Shown here in pieces: positions 14,042-25,200 of a DNA stretch of 64,000 nt. The notes beneath the pieces were generated by a model that was not told where the DNA came from, searched no databases, and saw only the letters and a program-made list of their open reading frames with translations. The first letter of the stretch is position 1. Every line of letters starts with the position of its first letter. Both the position numbers and the translations under genes were made by a program. This DNA is from Vanilla planifolia (Eukaryota; Streptophyta; Magnoliopsida; Asparagales; Orchidaceae), in NCBI GenBank assembly GCA_023846275.1, contig CM043878.1:9245501-9309500 (forward strand), in the 5' to 3' direction.

Positions 14042-14456
14042 ACATTCCAAGTGAGTGATGCAAAATGAAATGTTCAATCTACTGGAACAAAGTAGCTTCT
14101 GCTCATTTCTCTGTAGAGTGTTTACTTCCTTATGCAGGTGCATTTATATGCATTATGTGTTTTGCAGTGCTTTTAATATCATCCTCTTATGTATACCACT
14201 TGATTATAAAGAAAAATAACTCAATTTTCTTAACTATAAACACTTGTTATACATACTCTTCTATGATGGTCATGTTTTGCTGTGAGTTGAAATAATTTTT
14301 CTCACACTTGATTCACACATTTGACACAAGCATCAATCAGGTAGGCCATGCAAAAATGCAGCAACCTCCCCCCCAAACAAACCTCACCATCATGTATAAA
14401 TAACCCATCATTGGATCCTCCAAAGCACACTCCATCACTTGTTGCCCCTACAGGAA
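14042..14456 (+). other. Short intergenic region and A9-like promoter
   Basis: Only 415 bp separate the SET gene stop from the next start codon on the same strand. The space must hold the 3' UTR of the SET gene and the promoter of the A9-like gene. A C-rich patch (14367-14373) and a TATA box sit near its right end. Confidence 0.7.
14395..14402 (+). promoter_or_regulatory. TATA box of the A9-like gene
   Basis: TATAAATA lies 55 bp upstream of the ATG, leaving room for a leader of about 25-30 nt. Its match and position are typical of strong tissue-specific plant promoters. Confidence 0.75.
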
Positions 14457-14851
14457 ATGGCAGCAACCAAGGCTCCTCTTTCCCTCCTCTCCACCCTCCT
14501 TCTCTTGGCCATGGCCGTCGCGGTCCTCGCAACGCCCATCATCGCACAGGACTGCTCGGCGGGGCTAAGCGACGTCACGGTGTGCACACCCTTCGTGGTC
14601 ACGGGTCCAGGAGGCAAGGCGCCGAACCCGTCTCCGGAATGCTGCAATGCGCTCAAAGGTGTGAACCATGACTGCCTCTGCAGCACCCTCAGCATCATCT
14701 CCAAGCTGCCAAGCTCCTGCAACCTGCCCCCGTTGAGCTGTGGTAAGCTTGGCATCTACTTGTTTGTTTGGTTAACTACTTCAAATGATTGAAAACCATC
14801 TCATTGTTTTCTTTGGCTTATCTATTGCTGTGTATGTTTGCAGGTGCCTGA
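14457..14851 (+). CDS. A9/FIL1-type tapetal eight-cysteine protein (lipid-transfer-protein superfamily)
   Basis: Two exons, 14457-14742 and 14844-14851, encode 97 residues; the second exon supplies only the end of one Gly codon, Ala and the stop. Residues 1-31 form a hydrophobic signal peptide ending near PIIAQD, so the product is secreted. Eight cysteines follow the C..C..CC..CxC..C..C pattern (residues 33, 43, 62, 63, 73, 75, 88, 95), the disulfide-bonded helical fold of the nsLTP/protease-inhibitor superfamily. PSPECCNAL, CLCSTLSI and LPSSCNLPPLSC resemble the anther tapetum proteins A9 (Arabidopsis) and FIL1 (Antirrhinum), which suggests expression in the tapetum during pollen wall formation. 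The ATG was chosen over two in-frame upstream TTG codons. The coding part is strikingly GC-rich. The biochemical role of this subfamily is not established. Confidence 0.88.
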
Positions 14852-14923
14852 GTGATTGCTGCAGAGGAGATAAATAGAATAAAGAGAAAAGATTTGCCTG
14901 AGTTTTCTTATTTTTGCTTATGG

Positions 14924-14929
14924 AATAAA
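14924..14929 (+). terminator. Polyadenylation signal of the A9-like gene
   Basis: AATAAA lies 73 bp after the stop codon. A second AATAAA at 14972-14977 follows a short TGCTGCA repeat and could be an alternative signal. Confidence 0.6.
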
Positions 14930-14977
14930 ACACCTGCAATTGCTGTATGCTGCATGCTGCATGCTGCTTTGAATAAA

Positions 14978-15949
14978 TTTTGGTCATTTAATGCTGTTTG
15001 ATGAACTTTTTTTGTTGCAAATAAGCAATTGAAGGTTTGTTTGAATCAAATTAACCGTTAAGGTTCATGAGGATATGATAGAAATTTTATTAATTTGGAG
15101 ATTCTAGTATTTCCTTTATTTATTATAAGGGAATAAAAAAAGATAAAAAATTAATTTAATTCATTCATCATATTGCAATCATAGAACAAGAACATACACA
15201 TGATATTGTTTTGGTTGTGTTTCTAAGAGATTGGTTTGTCAAGTAGATCCCTATTCACATATAAATGTTTGATAAGATAGTTGATTGCTTAGTTGATTGT
15301 TTAGATGTTTTAGCAACAAATTAGGTTAGTATATTTATAATTATTTTGATTATCTCTATTATCAATGGTTTCTTTTTCAATGCCTTTTACAAAAAAAATT
15401 ATTATCAATCAATTGAGGATCATCCCAAACATCCAATTGGGTTTAGTCAACTTATGTAGGCATTTCTTCTTTTTAGAAGATCAAAGATTGTTTGATAAAT
15501 ATTTCTACATTAATCCATTTTTAAAGGAAAATATGATTAGCTATTATACTCGTTAAATAAATTAAATTATTACATTAATTTTGAAATTTTGAATTATATA
15601 TTTCTGTCTACCATTTTATGTAACAATAAATATTTTTATAGATAACTTCTTATTATAATAAAGCGATGATATGAAAAATTAAATCTTTAATCACATAAGT
15701 GAAGATCAAGGGTTCTTGAGTTTGTTAAACATTTAAAGTTAACCACTTATGTAAAAAAAAAATGTTTAAGATGTTCTTTGGCACATCTTCTAAGAAAAAT
15801 ATTTTTCAAAAAAGCCTATATTGAAATTTCTTTTTTTTATTAAATGATTATAATTTTTTCATTTAGATAAATCATAATTTCATAATTTCAAAAAAACTAC
15901 TTTTTGTAGAAATTTTCTTTTAAACTGAAATATTCCTGTGAAGTGAACC
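14978..15949. other. AT-rich intergenic DNA
   Basis: I see no gene. The stretch is AT-rich with many short A and T runs. Composition changes abruptly to GC-rich near 15950, where the promoter side of the RING gene begins. Confidence 0.6.
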
Positions 15950-16215
15950 TTAACGGATCTAATCCGGGTCATATAACTCGAAATGTTGTGCGGCCCAGAT
16001 GCCGCTGGATGAACTTCTTCCTTGAGCATCTCTTATCCTCGAATCATCCGATCGACAGCTCGATGACATGAATAGGCATGCCCCATCCATCGATCAGGGA
16101 ATTCCCGACGCGAAACGGCGTTCGATGCTTTGCATTCAAGAAGTCTGACCTTCGCCGCTTCTCTCATCCTTGATTTGTCGGAGAGTGGCTTTTCCTTGCC
16201 AACGGGGTACACTAG
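15950..16215 (+). promoter_or_regulatory. CpG-rich promoter/leader of the RING E3 gene
   Basis: Composition switches to GC- and CpG-rich about 265 bp before the ATG. No clear TATA box was found, consistent with a broadly expressed promoter. If transcription starts upstream of 16125, the leader carries a seven-codon upstream ORF (ATG 16125, TGA 16146-16148) that could lower translation. The start site is not visible. Confidence 0.5.
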
Positions 16216-19200
16216 ATGTCAGCAACGAGGGCGCTCAGTCCGCTGGCCGGAGCTGCCGTGGACCCGGCGCCGCTCCTCGGTGCACGGGCCGGAGGCGGAG
16301 GGGAGGAGCGCGGGCGTTGGCAGTCTCGGCGGCCGAGCTTGAGAGGGGCGGCGAGGTTTCTGCGGAGGGCTAGCAGTCGAAGGTTGATGAGGGAGCCCTC
16401 GGTGCTGGTGAGGGAATCGGCGGCGGAGCAGCTGGAGGAGCGGCAGAGCGACTGGGCTTACTCCAGGCCTGTGGTGTTTTTGGATGTCTTGTGGAATATG
16501 GTGTTTGTGGGGGTGGCCGTTGGTGTCCTTATCGTCAGCAGGGACGAGAGGCCTGCGATGCCACTGAGGCTGTGGATCGTAGGATATGCGCTCCAGTGTG
16601 TTGTCCATGCAATCTGCGTTTGTGTGGAGTATCAAAGGAGGCATGCGCCACAGCAGGTGGCTTCGGGGTTGGAGTCTGGTGGGAATGGAAGCCACGGGAG
16701 TAGGAATCGGGGGGGTTCGGGTCCGACTTCGCCTAGGGATTTCGAGGAAAGAGGAGCAGCTGGTGGAAGTTATAACTCGGAACTGAGCCAGGAAGAGGAA
16801 GGGAGTAGGTGAGTGTTTCAGCTTATTGTTTGTTAATGTATTTCCAGGCACATAGATCAATGGAAGTTTATTAAAGATTCGTGTCTGAAAGATTGGTTTT
16901 ACAAAGGGATTCTTTGTTTCAGCAACACCACTGACAGTAGCATAGGGAGGGATGGGATTTCTTTCCCTTGATTGAAATTAATAACATGAATTACAGTTCA
17001 TTACTTTTGTGTGCCTGTACCTTATCAAAGCTTCCAAGAAGGGTCGTTTGCTTTGGGCTTATAGTTTTCGGTGTCATTACGTTCCATTGTTTCCACATGA
17101 TTTTCTTTTTGTAACCTACATGTGATTATATGTTTCAAGAAGGTTAATGTCTTAAGTACTTGAATAGCTTAAAACATCTGATTTGCTAAATGGAGTATAT
17201 GGTTTAGGAGTGAGGAACTAATATTTACATACTCTAGTTGGCTCATAATTTTGAAATAAAGCTTTTTAGCTTCAATATGAAACAACAAGAAGGAGCCTTA
17301 ATCTGACTCATTATGATTAATTACTTGAATCCTCTCATATCATTGTGCCGTATCTATTTGTGTGTATTGATTAAAATTCATGCACTTAAATTTCTCTGTA
17401 ATTATGTCTTACCACATATGTTTTGGTTATCCTTTTCTCATATGTGTAAAGAAGAATTCCAATAATTTACATGAGAATTAAGTGTTATTTATCATGTCTA
17501 AGATATTCAAACCAAATGTTAATGAGTTGTCGATTTTATGGTAACCTTCTCTTTTATGTTGCATTCTTAATCATATCTTTTCGAGTGCAGCAACTCATTT
17601 ATCTAAATCCACCATTTTTATAACACTTATTCGATTTATATGTTAATAAACTATGAGATTAAATTGAGTATCATATAATGTTGTCAATCTCTCTATATTC
17701 TTATAAAATTAACAAACTTTGTATATGTTTCAATCATAATGTACACCAAATGAAGTACATTATATTCACTTCACTTGGATCATATAATTGACATCATTAT
17801 TAATTTTTTTTGTTCTTTTTATTATAAACTCAAGATGAAGAAGCTCTCTTTCTTGGATATTTTATGATAAGAAATTATCATTTTTATATTATTTATATTT
17901 GTATTGATATGTTTGTGAGGTATTTTGTTCCAAATTTTCAACAATAATATTATTTCAGAATCTAAGAAAATATGAAAAAGAGGGAATGTAAAACTCAAGA
18001 ATAATACTCAAAGAGATGTTTTGTTTGTTTTTTCTTTTCTTCTCTAAGACAATTCTTATTTTTTTTATCTTATTTTTTACCTCTTTGGTAGGAGGCTCAA
18101 ACATCTATTTGTAATGATACAAAAAATGATGATTTGGTCTTTTTGTATTAATTTGACAAGTTTTGTTTCACATGGGCTATTCTAAGGTCGGTTAATAAAC
18201 TTATTGTATGCGTGCATGCGGTAAGTGGTTTGTGTGACACTGGTTGCTCATATTACTTGTGTTGCTGGTACATGGTGCATTCCACAACTACCGTGCATTG
18301 GTAGGTGTGTGCAAGCGGGCGCTATGCAATTTGCAAGTGTAGTCCACTACACTCGCAATTTTGCATGAGCGTAGTCTACTACCTACGTTGGTTTGCTATG
18401 CGTCTGGTTCACTGTGAATGCAATTCTACTGTGCGCCTAATTTTATGTGTGTGTGGTCTACTGTAAGCTTAGTTCCATGAGTTTGAACAATGTCTTGTGT
18501 TTATGAATAGCATTACTCGTGTGCTCTCTCTCACTTAGCAAGCTACAAAATGCACATGCCTTTTTTTGCACCACATGCCACACGTTCCATGGTTGCCCTA
18601 TGTGGCATGTGTGCTGCATCTCAATGTGTATGCTGATGTTTGTTTGCCAATTTCCTTGATGGAAAAGTTATTTTATTTTTTTAGGTCTCCTTATTGTTGA
18701 ATGGTTCAATAATTTGTTGGACTTAAAACAAATTTCCTAATCATATACTTTTTCTTTTGATGATTGGAGTCCTTTCAAATTTTCTTTTTTTTTAAATGCA
18801 ACTCAATTTCTTAACTCTATTGTAATCAATCTAAAATAGAACATCTAATCATAGTCCTTTGTTTTGCTGATTCATGTCCCATTGAATTTTTTATAAATAC
18901 AACCAAATTCTCTAGGTGTATTGTTTCTTTTCTCATATTAAGGTCTTCAAATTTATTGAAAATCAAGTTTGAGGAATAGATATTAATTCTTCTTGAGGTT
19001 ATATTGTCATAAATGGGTAGGTAAAGTTTAGCTTCAATCTTAAATAGACATTGTTGGTTCACGAATGTCAGAGGAGTGAGATTGGTGATATTGTTTTCAT
19101 CGTCATGTTTACTTACACTTAGGTTAATATTCCAACTAGAATTCCTCTAATTGATGGCATTTCCTTTGTTTTGCAAGTTGCCCTCTGGATTCGTCGTCAG

Positions 19201-22200
19201 AGGTGATTAGTATTTCAACATTATCTCTAATAACCTATGCATTTGTTGTGTCAATAGAGTTATTTGATTCTTTTGGTTGTTTGATTTATTGACGCAATCA
19301 TTATGATCGAAGCTTAACCAATTTCATATTTTCTTTTCTTGGCTTATTCTTTAACTCACTTCTTCTTAGCTTCTATCATTTGCGTAGAAATGAAACACTT
19401 TGGTACCAACACATATTGGCACAATCTTCTTCACTGATTACTTTGATTTCATACTATATCAGCATTTTTTTCTTGACAAATTGTTTTGATATTAAAATAT
19501 ATTAATTGATTGCTCTAATACCAAAACGTGTTTTCACAGTCATTTTGACTGATTAGTTTCATATCAAAATATGTTTTGTTTATGACATGCTTTTTTCCAA
19601 GCTCTCAATAGACATCCTTAGAGTTATAACAATGAAAAATAAGGCATAGAATGATTTGAAAATACTAAGAGAATGTAAAAGAGATAGTGAATGCAAAACT
19701 CAAAAATGACAGCCAAATAAATATTTTGTTTCTTTCGTTATTTTCCTCCAAAACAAATATTGTTTTTTATCTTATTTTTTGCTTCTCCTTGATAGGATGC
19801 TCAAACACTTATTTATACTTGTATAAGAAGGAATGTTTTGGTCCTTTTACCTGCTTTTGACAAGATTTTTTTACATGGGCTATTCCAATATGAATTGGTA
19901 CACTTGTTGCATGTGTAGTGCGGTATATGTTATGTGCGACATTGGTTGCGCGCATTACTCATATGTTGGTGGTTGTTGGTGTATGTGGGCACAACGTAGT
20001 TTTGGTGTGTGGGCAGTTTTACGTAAGCATTGATCTGCCACGAGCTAGGTCCGTTGCATGCTTGTTATCAAACTATGTTTTTTAGTTCGTTGAGTTAGCC
20101 AATCATATGCATTAAAGGGCTATCATAAACCATAAGAGCAAGTAGTCAATCAGTATTGATATAATAAACAATAGAGCTATTAGGAATGATATAGTATTAA
20201 TATGATTCACGAAATAATAGAAGAGAACTTATAATTAAGAGAATTCTCATTCTTTAATAGCTAAAAGTTACCATGAAATATGTTAGTCAAATCTTTGTTG
20301 ATCTATGACCATATAACTACTGAAGATAACTTGAACTTATTAAACGCAATATTTTGGTTAAGCATATATTCCATAAAAATAAATTTACATCAAACAAATG
20401 AATTATTCTAACTTTTTTAATATTTGTGATTTAATTAAATTAAGCTAACATACATATTTTATAGTTACTCGATAATAGCTTTTTTGAAATAGAAATAGTT
20501 TTACATTAATTTGAACAAGTCGATGCATATTTGATGGTGTCTAGAACCATTTTTTGTGTGTATTTTGTTTCCTCTATTTTTGAAAGAAAAGTTGTTGTAA
20601 GGGTCTTTCTTTTTTTTATAAACTTTTCAAGTGGTTGAAGTCTTGTGAGTTAATATTGGCCCTTGATGGGATGTTGGTTCATCAAGCCTAGAAGGAAAGG
20701 TTCATCTTGAGAGGCATAACTGTGGTCTACCTCTTTGGATAGAGAAATAAGAAATGGAGATGATGCAAATTGGAAATCTATAAAATTCGTGGTTGAACTG
20801 AAAGGATGAAAAACATGGTTTCCTTTTCTTTCATTTATCTATTGAGGAATCTAAAAGCCATCCCTCCACACCCCCCCCCCCTTCATGGGGACTAAGAGTT
20901 TAGACATTTTGAAAGAAATTTCAATAAAAACAACGAATAACATGGCACGAAGCTTCTATCCTCATCCATCTCCTCAATCAATCCGATCTTAAGTATGTGT
21001 CCCATGACTTCAATGCATGCAACAATTAGGAAGCCAAATTCAATGGGTTGTTGCTTTCACTCTTACATGTTGGCAGACCTCACTACAAGGCAAGTACCAA
21101 TTTAGGAATTTGATTGAAAGGTGCAAGTTTAGGCTCGGCTAATGTTATCCATATATTTCATATTTTGTTTGGGTACAAATATTTCAAGAAGCTTTTGATT
21201 AGTTGCCCATGCTTTCCTTTCTAGTATCTTTGGCAATCAAAAATTAAACATAAAGTATGCTTACATATATAACTATTGCAATTACTTAATAATAGAATAA
21301 TTAAAATATAACTAATTTGATGTTAGTGTGAAATAAATAAATGTTAAGAGAGAAGAAGGGAAATGAGTAGAGGAGAAGAGAAGAGAGGAATAAAGAGGAT
21401 GGGGCTAGAAGGAGAAAACTATAGTGGTGTTGGCTCAATGAGCTTACCTAGAGAAAAAGCATACTTTGGCTGGCTAAGATTTGCTAAAGAGCACATAGAG
21501 ATGTTAGCTTCAGCTGGAGAGACAGGAAAGCGTTGAGACAACATGTTTCATAGCTGCTTTTGTCATATAGAATGTGGCTATGATGATTTTCTAGACATCA
21601 GAGTAGTGTAGGGAAAAGAGAAGAAATATTGGTCTTGGTGAACCAAAAATTGAGTCAAGTTGTGGCCCAAGTCTAATGTTGACTGCAAATGACTAGAAAA
21701 GCGAAGTAGATGCAGATGCAAGTGTGGGATTTACCCACCTCTTCGTTCTCAAATGGAAAAAAGGAAAGGAAGTCCGATTGTAGGAACATATGCTTTCCTT
21801 TGCCTATGTAGGGATTAGCTCATGTTAATTTTGTTTGTTTTGAATTGATTCATTTTTTTATGATTATTTAAATGTTTTAGTTAAATATTTTAGTTTGTCT
21901 GGTAAACTAGTTTAATTAAATTCTTATAAATTTTGTGTTATTTTTTATTTTTTTATTGTTTTTACAGATTTTTTTATAAATACTTTTTCTTAGTTAATAA
22001 GGTGTTTTAGGCTTTTAGCTTATGTAATAGAATTATTTCATCCAATTTCAAGTATTTTTATGTTTTTATTTTTTAAATCAATTTATTATGTTGATTTTGA
22101 CATATATTAGATTAATGAAAACATTTAGTCATGTGATAAATTCAATTTTCTGAATAATAGATGAGTTGGTCTCAAATTTTTGCATTTATATATTATTTTA

Positions 22201-25200
22201 TATTTTTTTAAGAAAAATATAGTATTTTATTTATTTAAACTCATTTTTAGGATGCATTAATTAAAAATAGGCTTTTGAACTTTCTGATCATTCATTTCTA
22301 GTTTGTTTTTAATTAAATTCATGTGATATAATATTTTAATCAATTTAAGGATAAAATAAATGTAAAACTATAGAGTTCAATATTTATGTTTGTTTTTTAA
22401 AGATAATAAAATAATTAATTTAAGTTGCAATCAAAACTAAAACCATGATTGGAACCAATTGAAACTATCGAAATCACTAAAATTGGTCTTTTGATTAGAA
22501 GCATGAAAACTAAAACCAAAACTGGAACTCCAAACCATGATTTATATCAATAGATAATTTCATTTTCTTAATACCTAATTCTATTAAATGCTTTGTAATA
22601 GTTAAAAATATAACTAGAATAGATAATTAATAATTTTAATTATGTTTATATATTTAATATTTTAATTTTTTGAACTTGATGCAGGAATATTGAGGAACTG
22701 AATCCATTGTGAGGCAAATATGGTAGGGGGTCCTTTGAAAATTGCATGGGCCATGTGTATGCAAAAGCTAAGAAACCTGAGAATCGTATGCAACCAAGCT
22801 TAAGGAATTAACCTAAAAGTACGAGCAAGCCAAAATATTAAAATAACGAGCTCAATAATTATCTTATTAGATATGAAGCATAAAATATTATAATATCAAG
22901 ATCAGTAATTATCTTATTAGATATAAAGCATATGTTCTGATCTTGGGCTGGGAATAGGATTTTTAGACTATGGGTGCTTCTCAAATGTCATCTATTTAAA
23001 TTGTTTATTTGAGAAGATGAGGGCAAAATCTTGCATTTAATGTAGGTTATTTAGGTAATAGAACATGCCATGCATTGCAATTGTCACATGTTTGTGAATA
23101 AGCATTTTGAATGATATTTGCATATTCATAGAACTGATTTTGATGTATTTAGTATAGTTTTGATTATCTTGATTTCCCTTTCTTTTCTCTATGCTTTTGT
23201 TTTAATCTAAATATAATTGATTTTGCATGTCAGAATTGCAAGGCATAGTGAATCTGCAAGAACAATTGCCACATGTTTGTGCATAAGCATTTTGAACGTT
23301 GTTGACCTAGTCGTAGAACTTATTTAAATGTACATAGTATGATGTTGCTTATCTTGATTTTCCTTTCTTTTCTCTATGCCTTTGCTCTAATCTAAATATA
23401 ATTGATTTTGATTGTTACCAGTATTGCAAGGCACATTGAATCTGTGAACACAATGTTTTCATTCATATGGTGGATCATTGGTTTCTATTGGGTGTCTGCT
23501 GGAGGTCCAATCTTAACTCATGATGCCCCTCAACTTTATTGGTATGAGTAGTTTTCAGTCACACCCTTTATTTGGTCAGCAGTGGCTTTTTAAATTAATT
23601 TTTGATCTAATTGTTTAAGAGTTTTATATTGCAGGCTATGCATTGTGTTTCTAGCATTTGATGTATTCTTCGTTGTTTTATGTGTTGCTCTTGCATGCAT
23701 CATTGGGATAGCTGTCTGCTGTTGTCTCCCATGTATCATAGCAATCTTATATGCTGTTGCAGATCAGGTAAGACACAAACTTATTGCTGTGAATTTTCAT
23801 AACAGCTGTAAAGAAAAAAAAGAGCCGGGTTATGGCGTGTGCTTTTCTTTCTCCACAGCAATTCTTCTTGTTAATTCCTCTAGCATAGCTTTCGTCACCT
23901 TAGTCAAGCTACTGATTGCACAATTGAAATGACTCTAGACTTGTGTGTATGGTTGGCCATGTTAACTTGGTTAATCCAACCAAATAAAAATTTGTGCAAA
24001 TGTATAATTGGGTCAACTAGCCCTAGTTTCATAGACACATGCTAGTGTGCATATGCACACACACACACACACACACATACACACAAGTCAATTAAGGTAA
24101 TCCAACAAGGTTTGGCTAAGCCTACACTTGCAGTGGCATCTGGTTTCTCAATTTCAAACTGGGTTAACTCATCAATCATTCAATACAAATTGGATTAAGC
24201 AATGAAGTAAAATATTTTCGTCAACCCTATGAAAATGGGTTGTGTTGGTTGATCCTAAGTGAACTTTTGTCCTGATATCACATGTTGGTTGAACAATAAA
24301 TGAATGTGCCAACTGAGCACTATATATTAGATGATTGATTTCATCAATCCATTAGCTTTTTGGTTGTGTCCCACTTGTATATTGCCCTCAAAACCCCACA
24401 ATTCAACTCTCTCATCAAGGGGATCTTCGTCTCTATTGAACCCAGCTTGAATCATACATGATTACTTTCTCAGTCAAATGTCAACACTAGATTTTAGTCA
24501 AACCAATTTACATACGGCTAAAGCAAGGATTTTCTTTTTGCACTTGGTATTGTTTGTTTTAGTTGAACCATGTTTCCATTTAACTATACCCTGAACTTTT
24601 TTTTCCTAACCTGGTCTTTAAATTGAGCGTGAGTGATCAAATGTTGAAGGAGGGCTATTTGGGCCTAGTTTATGGTTGAAATGTACTTTGGCAAAGTGAA
24701 GTGCCTCTCCCTTACTATAACTCGTGGCATCATGAACCATACAAAGGAGATTATGAAGGATTCAAAGCTTCTATTTTCTGTTTTCTTGACTCCAGACTTA
24801 GGACTTTGTGCATAAAGCATACTGAAGAGAGGTGTTTGGTCTTTGACAACCTCTACAAGCATAGGAAGACCAAGTTGATAAAGTGCAAAAGGCATTAATA
24901 GTGCTTGTAACTTGTGCAATTGGAGGAAATCTAATAGAATTTTGAGTGAGAACTTGATAAATGCTTGAGAAAATCAAGTCACATATAGTATGGGCTTGAT
25001 GTACCATGATTGGAGGACTTGCATTTGTAAAAGTGGTCCATTTATTTAAATGTATGTTGATCAGATGCTAATTTTACAAGAATTTGAAAAATGAGGGGTA
25101 ACAAGTTCATAAATTAAGGGTTGCTTCTTTACATAGAGTTCTTCTTTTCAATTGCATATTCTTTTTTTTTATATAGAATTTCTTGTTTTGCTCTTCTTTG

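Larger units (their letters stand above)
17940..20050 (-). mobile_element. Degraded LTR retrotransposon in RING intron 1
   Basis: Two diverged direct repeats flank about 1 kb of internal DNA. Read on the minus strand, the 5' LTR is about 20050-19525, the primer-binding site 19523-19512, a gag-like frame near 19060-18830 and the 3' LTR about 18300-17940. No protease, reverse transcriptase or integrase is visible, so it is either a non-autonomous element (LARD/TRIM-like) or a deleted one. Outer boundaries and target duplication are uncertain because the LTRs have drifted. Confidence 0.6.
16809..23421. other. RING gene intron 1 (6.6 kb)
   Basis: GT-AG intron, phase 2. It holds a degraded LTR retrotransposon (about 17.9-20.0 kb), an 11-bp C run at 20871-20881, a dispersed AT-rich repeat (about 21.8-22.55 kb), a 50-bp tandem duplication and a duplicated exon 2 boundary. 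No other gene was recognised. Confidence 0.8.

Noticed and set aside
14348..14671. 107-codon plus-strand ORF
   Set aside because: It is an alternative-frame shadow of the A9-like gene without a recognisable motif.
14302..14755. Minus-strand ORFs of 76 and 106 codons
   Set aside because: They overlap the A9-like exon, whose signal peptide and eight-cysteine pattern are unmistakable on the plus strand.
16219..16860. 213-codon minus-strand ORF
   Set aside because: It is the antisense shadow of GC-rich RING exon 1; it is Pro/Arg-rich with no domain, while the plus strand encodes a clear conserved protein.
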